This document shows positions 8,456 to 16,896 of a stretch of DNA of 64,000 nt, piece by piece. How positions within the stretch are numbered: the stretch's first letter is position 1; each line of letters starts with the position of its first letter. The position numbers and the translations under genes were made by a program. The stretch is from positions 1 to 64,000 of the forward strand of contig VGLJ01000004.1 of NCBI GenBank assembly GCA_016866775.1. Reading direction: 5' to 3'. Source of the stretch: Candidatus Rokuibacteriota bacterium (GTDB lineage: Bacteria; Methylomirabilota; Methylomirabilia; Rokubacteriales; CSP1-6). The notes beneath the pieces were generated by a model. That model ran no database searches and had not been told where the DNA came from. It saw nothing but the letters and a program-made list of their open reading frames with translations.

Positions 8456-10111
8456 GTGGCCGCGACACGTGACCCCGCGCGTGTGCTGGTCGTCGACGAT
8501 GACGAGCCGAAGCGTGACTTGCTGTCGCGGCGGCTCCAGCAGCAGGGACACACCGTCGACGAGGCGGCCGATGGCGAGCAGGCGCTGAGCATCCTCACGC
8601 AGCGGCCCTACGACCTCGTCCTCCTCGACATCGTCATGCCGAAGCTCGACGGCTACGGCGTCCTCGCACGGATGAGAGCCGACGACCGCCTCCGCCACGT
8701 GCCCGTGATCGTGATCTCGTCGCTGGGCGAGGTCGAAGCCATCACCCGGTGCCTCGACATGGGCGCCGACGACTACGTCACGAAGCCCTTCAACGTGGCG
8801 CTGCTCCGGGCGCGCGTCGACGGGTGCCTGACGAAGAAGCGGATGCGCGACCACGAGCAGGCGTATACGCGCGAGCTCGTCGGCTTCAACGAGACGCTGA
8901 CCGAGCGGCTCACGGCGCTCTCCGACGTGTCCGTCGCCATCAACTCGCTCCACGTGGACGTGGTGCTCGAGCAGATCCTCGACCTCAAGCAGGTCATGAC
9001 CGCCGAGGCGAGCTCGCTGCTGGTGCTCGACACGGAGATCGGGAAGCTGCCGTTCCACGTCGCCGCGGCGAAGCCGGCGCCGCCCTGAAGTCCGTGACGG
9101 TCGAGCTCGGCCAGGGGATTGCCGGGTATGTCGCGCAGACGGGTGAGCCGGTGCTCATTCCGGACGCCTACCAGGATCCGCGGTTCGATCCGTCGTACGA
9201 CAAGCGGACCGGGTTCCGCACGCGGTCCATCCTCACCGTGCCGATCCGGATCAAGAACGAGGTCGAGGGCGTGGTGCAGGTCATCAACAAGCGGGGCGAC
9301 GCCCGGTTCGATCAGGACGATCTCAAGCTCTTCCAGTCGTTCGCGGGCATGGCGAGCGCGTCCCTCGAGAACGCCCGGCTCTTCGAGCAGACGAAACAGC
9401 AGGCCGAGGACCCGCGCGCCGCGCTCGAGGCCGAGCGGCGGCTCTCCATCGAGAAGGAAAAAAATGGGGGCGTACATCCCCAAGCAGCTCGTCGACGACA
9501 TCTCGCGCAACCGCGAGCAGAAGCTCGCACTCGGCGGCAAGCTGGTGCGCGGCACGATCCTCTTCTCCGACATCCGCGGCTTCACGCGGCTCTCGGAGAA
9601 CATGGAGCCGCAGGCCGTCGTCTCGTTCCTGAACGAGTACATGACGGCGATGACGACGATCATCGAGGACGAGGGCGGCATCGTCGACAAGTTCATCGGC
9701 GACGGAATCATGGCCGAGTTCCTGCCCACCACCGCCGACGACAATCACGCGCTGCGCGCGGTGCGCGCGGGCGTTCGCATGCAGCAGCGCCTCGGCGAGC
9801 TCGAGCGCGCCTGGCGCACGACGCGGCCGGAGCTGACCGGCATCCCGTGCCGCGTGGGGATCAACACGGGCGAAGTGGTCTCCGGCAACATCGGCTCCCA
9901 GACGCGCATGGACTACACGGTCATCGGCGACAACGTGAACCTGACGTCGCGGATCGAGTCGAACGGCCGCGGCGGCGAAGTCCACCTGAGCGAGTCGACC
10001 TGCCTGGAAGTGAAGGGCCAGGTCACCGCCGTCCGGCTGGATCCGATCCAGGTGAAGAACCGCGTCCAGCCCGTCCAGGTCTACGCCATCAAGGTCAACG
10101 CGCCGGACTGA
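8456..10111 (+). pseudogene. Response regulator REC-GAF-adenylate cyclase, split by two frameshifts
   Basis: Read across three frames this is one protein of about 550 residues. Part 1 (8456-9088) begins at a GTG and holds a receiver domain (VLVVDDDEPKRDLL, phospho-Asp in LVLLDIVMPKLDGYG, then ITKPF-like VTKPFN), a coiled linker and the start of a GAF domain. Part 2 continues the GAF domain in another frame from about 9070 (GQGIAGYVAQTGEPVLIPDA) to about 9460. Part 3 (from ATG 9464) is a complete class III cyclase: FSDIRGFTRL and FIGDGIMAEF give both metal Asps, NVNLTSRIES the Asn/Arg pair, and Lys plus Asp positions fit ATP. The first break fits a missing G near 9067, the second one extra A in a seven-A run at 9458-9464. 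The two shifts cancel. It could be a sequencing error, decay, or (less likely) programmed slippage. Confidence 0.82.
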
Positions 10112-10158
10112 GCGGCACCGTCCTTGCTGCCCCGTCCTTCGTAGGGAGGACGGTCCCC

Positions 10159-10455
10159 ATGAAGACGTTTTTGGCAGCCCTCGTTGCCGGGCTGACGCTG
10201 AGCGCGATGCCCGCTCTCGCGCAAGATCGCGACAAGGCGATCGAAGAGCCGGCCAAGCTGAATGGCGAGGCCGCCAAGCCGAGCGGCGAGCCGAGCGCGT
10301 CGCCGACGACCGGCGGCGACACGAAGCCGTCGGCGGTCGATCCCGCCGAGGCCACGAAGACCGGCGCCAATGCGGGCGAAGGCGCGTCGTACAACCGCAG
10401 CAGCGAGAAGGGCGACTCGGCCACGCCGAAGGACGATTCGAAGAAGACCAAGTAA
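10159..10455 (+). CDS. Small exported hydrophilic protein
   Basis: A 98-residue protein with a typical Sec signal peptide (MKTFLAALVAGLTLSAMPALAQ) and a low-complexity mature part rich in Ala, Lys, Glu, Ser, Pro and Gly (for example PAKLNGEAAKPSGEPSAS). It lacks cysteine, so no lipobox. GGAGGA sits eight bases before the ATG. It lies 47 bases after the cyclase gene. The family is not recognised; the composition suggests an unstructured periplasmic protein. Its stop codon is part of the TAAGAT box that probably drives the next gene. Confidence 0.75.
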   Translation: MKTFLAALVAGLTLSAMPALAQDRDKAIEEPAKLNGEAAKPSGEPSASPTTGGDTKPSAVDPAEATKTGANAGEGASYNRSSEKGDSATPKDDSKKTK

Positions 10456-10458
10456 GAT
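10453..10458 (+). promoter_or_regulatory. TAAGAT box, likely -10 of a leaderless transcript
   Basis: TAAGAT overlaps the stop of the preceding gene and ends six bases before the GTG of the amidohydrolase gene. No Shine-Dalgarno sequence lies between. The same arrangement occurs at several other genes in the window. The box is seen; leaderless initiation is inferred. Confidence 0.4.
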
Positions 10459-10464
10459 CGGCGG

Positions 10465-11835
10465 GTGCCGACCGCGATCCGCGACACCACCGTCGTCACC
10501 TCCGACGCCGCCCGTACCGTTCACCACGAAGCGGCGATCGTCGTCGACGGCGATCGCATCGCCGCAATCGGCCCGACCGCCGAGATCGATCGTCGCTTTC
10601 CCCACGCCGAGCGTGTCGACGGGCGCGGCAAGGCGGTGCTCCCCGGGCTCGTCAACTGCCACACGCATCTGACCCTCACCGTCGCGCGCGGCGTCCAGGA
10701 AGACTTCGGCTTTCCGTCGACGCTGCGGTTTCCGACGACGGTGCAGGCGATGCTGAGCGCGGAAGAGAACGCGGTGTTCGCGATGCTCGGCGCGCTGGAG
10801 TGCCTGCGCGGCGGCAACACCACGATGCTCGAGATCAGCACCCGCGTCCCCGACTATGCGCAGCTCGTCGCGGGGACCGGGCTCCGCGCCGTCTTCGGGC
10901 AGAGCGCGAGCGACCTCGAGCCGGCGGGCATCCGGGAGAACCGCTTCGTCTACTCGCCGGCGCTCGCGGAGAAGACGCTGCGCGGCGTCGACGACGTGAT
11001 CTCGACCTGGCACGGCGCGGAGAAGGGGCGTGTCACCTGCGTGGTCGCGGCGCACGCGCCCGAGGCGTGCTCGCCGGAGCTGCTCCGCGCGGCACGCGCG
11101 CTCGCGGAGCGGCGTGACGTCGGTACCACCATCCACCTCGACCAGAGTCACTGGGAGGTGGAGTCGGTGACGAAGGTCCGCGGCGTGCGACCGGCCGAGT
11201 ACCTCTTCCAGCACGACTTTCTGTCGCCGCGCCTCGTCGCCGCGCATTGCCGGTTCATGACGCCGGGCGAGGTGTCGCATCTCGGCCGCAGCCGCGCGTC
11301 CGTGTCGCACAACGCCGCGATGGCCGCGCGCCGCGCGGCGGCGCCGCCGATCCAGGCGCTCGCCGCCGCCGGCTGCACCATCGCGATGGGCACCGACAAC
11401 ATGGCGCACGACATGCTCGAGTCGATGCGGACCGGTTTGTTCGTCGAGCGCATCGCGCGGCAGGATGCCGAGCGACCGTGGCCTGAGGACGTGCTGGAGT
11501 GGGCGACGCGCAACGGCGCCGCCGCGCTCGGCCTGGGCGCCGACGTCGGCAGCCTGGAGATCGGCAAGAAGGCCGATCTGATCGTGCTGGATGCGCGGCG
11601 TCCGCACCTCGTGCCGGCGCTGCGGATCGTGTCAGCGTGGATCCACAACGGGCAGGCGAGTGACGTCGAATCGGTGATGGTCGACGGCCGCTGGCTGATG
11701 CGCGATCGCAAGGTGCTCACGATCGACGAGGCCGACGTCGTCACGCGCGCGGAGGCGATCGGCCGCCGCGTCTGGCGCGAGCTGGTCGACCGCCACCCGA
11801 ACGTGCCGTTCCCGATCAGGCTCCCGTCCTGCTAG
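10465..11835 (+). CDS. Amidohydrolase, AtzB/TrzN/MtaD-like deaminase-hydrolase
   Basis: A 456-residue TIM-barrel metal-dependent hydrolase. The small beta domain (residues 1-60) contains VVDGDRIAAIGP. The barrel begins with the metal ligand motif LPGLVNCHTHLTL. Further ligands are visible in TTIHLDQSHWE, VAAHCRFMTPGE and MGTDNMAHDM (His, His, Asp). The C-terminal end closes the beta domain with LEIGKKADLIVLDARRPHL. Members hydrolyse C-N or C-Cl bonds of heterocycles such as guanine, methylthioadenosine, hydroxytriazines or cytosine; the substrate is not predictable. Translation starts at a GTG without Shine-Dalgarno, six bases after a TAAGAT box. The pseudouridine synthase gene follows directly. 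Confidence 0.9.
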   Translation: MPTAIRDTTVVTSDAARTVHHEAAIVVDGDRIAAIGPTAEIDRRFPHAERVDGRGKAVLPGLVNCHTHLTLTVARGVQEDFGFPSTLRFPTTVQAMLSAEENAVFAMLGALECLRGGNTTMLEISTRVPDYAQLVAGTGLRAVFGQSASDLEPAGIRENRFVYSPALAEKTLRGVDDVISTWHGAEKGRVTCVVAAHAPEACSPELLRAARALAERRDVGTTIHLDQSHWEVESVTKVRGVRPAEYLFQHDFLSPRLVAAHCRFMTPGEVSHLGRSRASVSHNAAMAARRAAAPPIQALAAAGCTIAMGTDNMAHDMLESMRTGLFVERIARQDAERPWPEDVLEWATRNGAAALGLGADVGSLEIGKKADLIVLDARRPHLVPALRIVSAWIHNGQASDVESVMVDGRWLMRDRKVLTIDEADVVTRAEAIGRRVWRELVDRHPNVPFPIRLPSC

Positions 11836-11867
11836 ACATCCTCTTCGAGGACGACGCGCTGCTCTTC

Positions 11868-12467
11868 GTGAACAAGCCCGCCGGCATCGTCGTCCAGCAG
11901 CGGATGCACCATCCCGACGAGCCGTACCTCCACGCCGACGTGGAGCGCCACACCTCGCCCGCGTATCTCCTGCAGCGGCTCGATCGGGGGACGAGCGGGG
12001 TGATGTTCTTCTCCAAGCGCGAGGACGTGAACGCGCGCCTCACGCGGCAGTTCCAGCGCAAGCGGATCGAGAAACGCTACGTCGCGATCTGCGAGGGCGC
12101 GCTCGCGGCGCCGCGCACGGTCGACGCGCCGATCGCGCGGACGGGCGCGATCACGTTCGGCGTGCGCGAGGGCGGCGGGCGGGCGATCACGCACGTACGG
12201 CCCGTGCACGCGACCCCCCGTGGCTCGCTGCTCGAGCTCACGCTCGAAACGGGGCGCACGCACCAGATCCGCGTGCACCTGAGCGCCATCGGCCATCCGC
12301 TCGCCGGCGACTGGCTCTACGGCGCCCGCAACGCCGCGCGCCCGATGCTCCACGCCGCCGAGATCGCGATGACGCATCCGCTCACCAACGAGCCGCTGCG
12401 CGTGGCGGCGCCGCTTCCCGACGACTTCGTGGAGGAGGCCAGGGGCCGGGGAATCCGCGTTGCGTGA
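11868..12467 (+). CDS. RluA-family pseudouridine synthase, start uncertain
   Basis: Converts uridine to pseudouridine in rRNA or tRNA. The reading frame shows the catalytic RluA motif LLQRLDRGTSGVMFF with the catalytic Asp, then KRIEKRYVAICEG and the hallmark TGRTHQIRVHLSAIGHPLAGDWLYG. From the GTG used here the protein has 199 residues. However, the frame stays open upstream and encodes LLDILFEDDALLF directly before the NKPAG motif, residues conserved in the family. No ATG, GTG or TTG serves that extension; a CTG at 11829, overlapping the upstream stop, could. Thus the real start is probably non-canonical or lost. It overlaps the next gene by eight bases. Confidence 0.85.
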   Translation: MNKPAGIVVQQRMHHPDEPYLHADVERHTSPAYLLQRLDRGTSGVMFFSKREDVNARLTRQFQRKRIEKRYVAICEGALAAPRTVDAPIARTGAITFGVREGGGRAITHVRPVHATPRGSLLELTLETGRTHQIRVHLSAIGHPLAGDWLYGARNAARPMLHAAEIAMTHPLTNEPLRVAAPLPDDFVEEARGRGIRVA

Positions 12468-13677
12468 CGGGCCGGAGTCCGCCTACGCCTGGAACCGGCT
12501 CTTCGCCGCGCTGCTGACCTCCGCGATCGGCGGCGTCGGCATGTGGTCGGTGATCGTCGCGCTGCCGGCGGTGCAGGCGGAGTTCGGCGTCGCGCGCTCC
12601 GCCGCGACGCTGCCCTACACGCTCACGATGATCAGCTTCGGCTTCGGCGGCATCCTGATGGGCCGCCTGTCCGACCGCTTCGGCATCCTCGTTCCCGTGG
12701 TGGGCGGCGCCGTGACGCTCGGACTCGGTTATGCCGTCGCGAGCCAGGCGACGAGTCTCTGGCAGTTCATCCTGCTCCAGGGCGTGCTGATCGGCGCCGC
12801 CAGCTCCGCGACGTTCGCGCCGATCATCGCCGACACGTCGCTGTGGTTCACGCGCCGGCGCGGCATCGCGGTCGCGATCATCGCGAGCGGGAGCTACCTC
12901 GCGGGCACGGCGTGGCCGCCGGTCGTCCAGCACTTCATCGACGCCGTCGGCTGGCGGCGCACCTATCTCGGCATCGCGGTGTTCTGCGTCGCGACCATGG
13001 TGCCGCTCGCGCTGCTCGCGCTCCGGCGGCGCTCGCCGCTGACCGACACCGCGTCCACGACGTCGCAGCGCGTGACGCGAGCCCCGCGGCCGCTCGGCAT
13101 GTCACCGTCGGCGCTGCAGACGCTCCTGGTGATCGCGGGGCTGAGCTGCTGCGTGGCGATGTCGATGCCGCAGGTCCACATCGTCGCGTACTGCGGCGAC
13201 CTCGGGCACGGCGCGGCGCGGGGCGCGCAGATGCTGTCGCTGATGCTGGGCTTCGGCGTCGTGAGCCGGCTCGCGTCGGGGTGGATCTGCGACCACATCG
13301 GCGGGCGGCGCACGCTGCTGCTGGGCTCGAGCCTGCAAACGCTCGCGCTCGTGCTCTTCCTGCCGTTCGACGGCCTCGGGTCGCTCTACGTCCTGTCGAC
13401 GCTGTTCGGCCTGTCGCAGGGCGGGATCGTGCCGTCGTACGCGGTGATCGTGCGCGAGTTCTTCCCTCCGGGCGAGGCGGGCGTGCGCGTCGCCACCGTG
13501 CTGATGGCGACCGTGTTCGGGATGGCGCTCGGCGGCTGGATGTCCGGCGTGCTCTTCGACGCGACCGGCTCCTACCAGGCCGCGTTCGTCAACGGCATCC
13601 TGTGGAACCTGCTGAACGTCGCCATCGCGGTCGGACTGCTGCGACGGCCGGCGCGGCCGATCGAAGTGGCGAGCTGA
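12460..13677 (+). CDS. Major facilitator superfamily transporter
   Basis: A 405-residue inner-membrane secondary transporter with about twelve hydrophobic segments. The conserved loop between helices 2 and 3 reads GRLSDRFGILVPVVGG, the MFS signature, and a related GWICDHIGGRRTLLLG occurs at the start of the second half. The sequence resembles the monocarboxylate/oxalate-formate antiporter branch (for example FTRRRGIAVAIIASGSYLAG and FPPGEAGVRVATVLMATVFG). The TTG start overlaps the pseudouridine synthase end by eight bases, with GGAGGAGG some 20 bases before it, so the exact start is not secure. The substrate is unknown, though a carboxylate would fit the surrounding catabolic genes. Confidence 0.9.
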   Translation: MRDGPESAYAWNRLFAALLTSAIGGVGMWSVIVALPAVQAEFGVARSAATLPYTLTMISFGFGGILMGRLSDRFGILVPVVGGAVTLGLGYAVASQATSLWQFILLQGVLIGAASSATFAPIIADTSLWFTRRRGIAVAIIASGSYLAGTAWPPVVQHFIDAVGWRRTYLGIAVFCVATMVPLALLALRRRSPLTDTASTTSQRVTRAPRPLGMSPSALQTLLVIAGLSCCVAMSMPQVHIVAYCGDLGHGAARGAQMLSLMLGFGVVSRLASGWICDHIGGRRTLLLGSSLQTLALVLFLPFDGLGSLYVLSTLFGLSQGGIVPSYAVIVREFFPPGEAGVRVATVLMATVFGMALGGWMSGVLFDATGSYQAAFVNGILWNLLNVAIAVGLLRRPARPIEVAS

Positions 13678-13683
13678 CGCGCT

Positions 13684-14724
13684 TCAGCGCCGCGGCGGGA
13701 ATTTCGGGGCGGAGCGCTCTTCCGGCTTCGCGCAGGGCGTGGCGCGGCCGGCGACGAGCGCCGCGCGCGCCTCCCCGAGGAGCGTACGCGTCGACGGGGC
13801 CAGCGCGCCCGGGAGCACGAGGTCGACGCCGCCGTTGGCGAGGCGCATCACGAGCGTGCCCCCGGTGAACGACTGCCTGCGGAGATCCGCCACCGCGGTC
13901 TCCACCGCGCGATCGAGGCGCTTGCGCATCGACGTGACGACGGTCCCCGGCGCCAGGAGGCTCTGGTCGGCGTCGACACCGATGGCTTTCAGCTTCGCCG
14001 CGCGCGCGGCCTCGATCACCCCGAGGCCCGAGGCGCCGGCGGCGGCGTACAGCACGTCGACGCCCTTCTGCACGATCAGCTCGCGCGCCAGCTCGGCGCC
14101 CATCGCGGGGTTCGCGAAGGCCTCCGGCGTGGCGCCGACGTAGACGGCGTACCCGCGCACCTCGCGCCCCAGCTCCCTGGCCGCCCATCGCACGCCGCTT
14201 TCGTAGCCGCACTCGAACGCGCGGATGATCGGCATGTCCATGCCGCCCACGAAGCCGACCTTGGCGCGCTTCGACTCGGCCGCGGCGGCGACGCCGGCGA
14301 GGAAGCTGCCTTCGTCGGCGCGGAACGTCACTGCTCGCACGTTCGGCAGACCGGCGAGCTCGGCGTCGAGGAGCAGGAATCGTCGCGCGGGGTGACGCGC
14401 GGCCGCGCTGCGGAACGGCTCCGCGTAGAGGAAGCCGACGCCGATGATGAGGTCGGCGCCGGCCGTCGCGAGCTCGTCGATGGCGGCGCCGTACGCGTCC
14501 GCCGCCGGCGCCGCGCGCTCGAGCACCTTCACGCGGGCCTGCTTGCTGGCGGCCGCCAACCCGTCGAGCGCGTTGTCGTTGAAGCCCCTGTCACCCCGTC
14601 CGCTCGGGCCGAGCAGGATGCCGATCGTCGGCTCGTGCGGGGCCGGCTGCGCGCGCACGGGGCGGTCGTCGCCAAGTGTGCTGACGAGCAGGCACGCGAG
14701 CAGCACGAGCCCGCGTCGCGACAT
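13684..14724 (-). CDS. BMP-family ABC transporter substrate-binding lipoprotein-like protein
   Basis: A 346-residue periplasmic binding protein of the basic membrane protein (PnrA/BMP) family. It has an N-terminal signal sequence (MSRRGLVLLACLLVSTLG) and family motifs GDRGFNDNALDGL, VGFVGGMDMPIIRAFECGYE and YAAAGASGLGVIEAA. Such proteins deliver nucleosides or other small ligands to an ABC importer; no permease or ATPase adjoins. A Cys occurs in the signal region (LLACLLVST), but the surrounding residues are not a clean lipobox. It sits 11 bases downstream of the CitE-like gene and probably shares its mRNA. Tail-to-tail with the MFS gene, six bases apart. Confidence 0.88.
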   Translation of the reverse strand: MSRRGLVLLACLLVSTLGDDRPVRAQPAPHEPTIGILLGPSGRGDRGFNDNALDGLAAASKQARVKVLERAAPAADAYGAAIDELATAGADLIIGVGFLYAEPFRSAAARHPARRFLLLDAELAGLPNVRAVTFRADEGSFLAGVAAAAESKRAKVGFVGGMDMPIIRAFECGYESGVRWAARELGREVRGYAVYVGATPEAFANPAMGAELARELIVQKGVDVLYAAAGASGLGVIEAARAAKLKAIGVDADQSLLAPGTVVTSMRKRLDRAVETAVADLRRQSFTGGTLVMRLANGGVDLVLPGALAPSTRTLLGEARAALVAGRATPCAKPEERSAPKFPPRR

Positions 14725-14735
14725 GACGACTCGCC

Positions 14736-15656
14736 TCACGTCCTCAGCTTCGCCAGCGCCGCGGCCTTCCGCTGCTCCGTCGCCGCGACGGCGCGTGCGC
14801 GTTCCAGGATGACGAGTGCTCGCTTGTAGACCGGCACGTCGACCATCTTGCCGTCGAGGTTCACCGACGCCGTGCCCTTGGAGACACCTTCCTCGAACGC
14901 TTCGACCACGCGGCGGGCGTACTCGGCCTTCGCGGGACCCGGAGTGAAGACGCGGTTGAGCACGGTCACCTGGTCCGGGTGGATGCAGCCCGCGCCCTCG
15001 CAGCCGAGCTGCCGCGCGCGCTCGGCCGCGGCTTCGAACGTCGCGAGATCGCGGAAGCTCGCGATGCTGCCGACGAGGCCGGTGGCTTCGATGCCCGCGG
15101 CCTTGCAGACCGCCACCACGTACGACACCGGGAAGTGCAGCTCGGTGCCGTCGGCCGAGGGCTCGACGCCGAGTGCCAGGCAGTAGTCCTCGACGCCCAC
15201 GCTCATGCTGCGCACGCGCGGGCTCGCGACCGCGAGCTCGCGCGCCGCGAGCAGGCCGACCGGCGTTTCGAGCGCGAGCGTGAAGCGGACGTGGCCGGGC
15301 GTCAGGCCGCGCTCGCGCTCGAGACGCTCGACGCGCGCCGCGAGATCGCGAATCTGCTCCGCCGACTCCGCCTTGGGGATGCTGAGGTTGTCGAGGCCCG
15401 GCTGGATGGCGGCGTCGACGTCGTCGTGGAGCAGGCCGTGCTCGTTGTTGACGCGCACCGCGACCTCCGCGCCGCCGCGCGCGGCGACGGGAATCGCGTC
15501 CTTCACGAGCGTCCGCGCGTGCGCTTTCTCCGCCGTCGGGACGGAGTCCTCGAGGTCGAGCACGATCGCGTCGGCGTTGCGCGTGTACGCGCGGTCCACG
15601 AAGCGCGGCTGGTTGACGGGCAGGATCAGCGACGAGCGGCGGGCAAAGGTGGTCAT
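14736..15656 (-). CDS. HpcH/HpaI aldolase / citrate-lyase-beta (CitE)-like protein
   Basis: A 306-residue TIM-barrel lyase of the CitE/malyl-CoA lyase superfamily. Visible motifs: SSLILPVNQPRFVDRAYTR, ADAIVLDLEDSVP (acidic residues for Mg2+), NLSIPKAESAEQIRDL, FTLALETPVGLLAARELA and CEGAGCIHPDQVTVLN. The likely reaction is cleavage or formation of a 3-hydroxy-acyl-CoA such as malyl- or citramalyl-CoA. Its divergent neighbour 19 bases away is a class III CoA transferase, which could make the CoA ester. The ATG is preceded by TATCAT eight bases upstream with no Shine-Dalgarno, suggesting leaderless translation. A longer open frame upstream runs through the neighbour and was rejected. Confidence 0.9.
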   Translation of the reverse strand: MTTFARRSSLILPVNQPRFVDRAYTRNADAIVLDLEDSVPTAEKAHARTLVKDAIPVAARGGAEVAVRVNNEHGLLHDDVDAAIQPGLDNLSIPKAESAEQIRDLAARVERLERERGLTPGHVRFTLALETPVGLLAARELAVASPRVRSMSVGVEDYCLALGVEPSADGTELHFPVSYVVAVCKAAGIEATGLVGSIASFRDLATFEAAAERARQLGCEGAGCIHPDQVTVLNRVFTPGPAKAEYARRVVEAFEEGVSKGTASVNLDGKMVDVPVYKRALVILERARAVAATEQRKAAALAKLRT

Positions 15657-15675
15657 GGCTGTGCATGATAGAGCC
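15657..15675. promoter_or_regulatory. Divergent promoter space with overlapping -10 boxes
   Basis: Only 19 bases separate two divergent start codons. On the plus strand CATGAT (15664-15669) ends six bases before ATG 15676. On the minus strand TATCAT (15670-15665) ends eight bases before ATG 15656. The two boxes overlap by five bases, so polymerases could not open both at once. Neither gene has a Shine-Dalgarno sequence. Boxes and distances are seen directly; mutual exclusion is inference. Confidence 0.45.
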
Positions 15676-16893
15676 ATGCCGATCCCGAAAGCGCGATTCG
15701 ATCCGACGGCCGAAGGGCCGCTCCGTGGTGTGCGCGTGCTCGACTTCTCGCGGCTGGTCGCCGGCAACATGGTGAGCCTGCAGCTCGCCGACCTCGGCGC
15801 CGAAGTGGTGAAGGTGGAAGCGCCGGGCCGCGGCGACACGCTGCGCGACTGGCGCGAGAAGGGCCTGAGCGTCCACTGGAAGGTCTACGCGCGGAACAAG
15901 AAGAGCATCACGCTCGATCTGAAAGCGCCGGAGGCGCCCGCGATCATCCTCGACCTCGTCGCGCACTTCGACGTGATGATCGAGAGCTTCCGCTACCGCT
16001 ACCTCGAGAAGCTCGGCGTCGGGCCCGATCGGCTGCACGAGCGGAACCCGAAGCTCGTGCTCGTCCGCGTCTCGGGCTTCGGTCAGACGGGCCCGTACGC
16101 GAAGCGCCCGGGGTTCGGCACGCTCGTCGAGGCGATGTCGGGCTTCGCCTCGCGCAACGGCTTCGAGGATCGCGAGCCCGTGCTGCCGCCGCTCGCGATG
16201 GCGGACATGATCGCCGGCCTCTACGGCGCGCTGGCGACGGTCGTCGCGGTGCGCGACATCGAGAAGAACGGCGGCGGCGGCCAGGTCGTCGACCTCAGCC
16301 TGCTCGACTCGATCTTCTCCATCCTCGGGCCCGAGGCGGCGATTCACCGGCTCTCCGGCAAGATCCGGGCGCGGGTCGGCAGCGCGTCGGAATCGACGTC
16401 GCCGCGCAACGTCTACGCGACGAAGGACGGCGGGTGGGTGGCGATCTCCGCGTCGACCCAGTCGATGACCGAGCGCCTCTTCGCGGCGATCGGCCGGGGC
16501 GATCTCAACTCCGACCCGCGCTTCAAGACGAACGCGGAGCGGATCAAGCGCCGCGCGGAGGTCGACGCGATCGTCGGCGACTTCATCGCCAAGCGCACGC
16601 TCGCGGAGAACGTCACGTTCTTCGAGGACCAGGGTGTGACGGCGGGGCCCGTCTACGACATCGCGCAGTTCCTCGAGGATCCTCACGTGCAAGAGCGCGG
16701 GATCGTGGTCGACGCGCCGGACGAGGAGATGGGCGAGGTGCCGATGCACGCGCCGGTGCCGAAGCTGAGCCGCACGCCGGGCGTGCTGCGGACGCCGGCG
16801 CCGACGGTCGGTCAGCACAACGACGAGATCTACGGCCGGATCGGCTATTCCGGCGAGCGCCGCGCCGACCTGCGTCGGCGCGGCGTCATCTGA
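15676..16893 (+). CDS. CaiB/BaiF-family (class III) CoA transferase
   Basis: A 405-residue enzyme that moves CoA between carboxylic acids via an aspartyl-CoA anhydride. Motifs: LRGVRVLDFSRLVAGNMVSLQLADLGAEVVKVE (family start; quoted in two parts: VRVLDFSRLVAGNM and QLADLGAEVVKVE), SITLDLKAPEA, RVSGFGQTGPYAKRPGFGTL and AMADMIAGLYGAL, the last holding the catalytic Asp (in MADMIAG). The C-terminal part has FEDQGVTAGPVYDIAQFLEDPHVQ in the usual place, with the order GPVYD then EDPHV. With the adjacent CitE-like lyase it suggests activation and cleavage of a dicarboxylic or hydroxy acid. Ends three bases from the convergent membrane-protein gene. Confidence 0.93.
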   Translation: MPIPKARFDPTAEGPLRGVRVLDFSRLVAGNMVSLQLADLGAEVVKVEAPGRGDTLRDWREKGLSVHWKVYARNKKSITLDLKAPEAPAIILDLVAHFDVMIESFRYRYLEKLGVGPDRLHERNPKLVLVRVSGFGQTGPYAKRPGFGTLVEAMSGFASRNGFEDREPVLPPLAMADMIAGLYGALATVVAVRDIEKNGGGGQVVDLSLLDSIFSILGPEAAIHRLSGKIRARVGSASESTSPRNVYATKDGGWVAISASTQSMTERLFAAIGRGDLNSDPRFKTNAERIKRRAEVDAIVGDFIAKRTLAENVTFFEDQGVTAGPVYDIAQFLEDPHVQERGIVVDAPDEEMGEVPMHAPVPKLSRTPGVLRTPAPTVGQHNDEIYGRIGYSGERRADLRRRGVI

Positions 16894-16896
16894 GAC

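Noticed and set aside
9455-9470. Programmed ribosomal frameshift at the seven-A run
   Set aside because: A second shift is needed 390 bases upstream at a site without slippery sequence, so a single mechanism does not explain the gene; kept only as a weak alternative.
13684-16818. A continuous 1044-codon minus-strand frame spanning the BMP, CitE-like and CoA-transferase region
   Set aside because: Only its last third (13684-14724) reads as a protein; the rest is out-of-frame or antisense to other genes.
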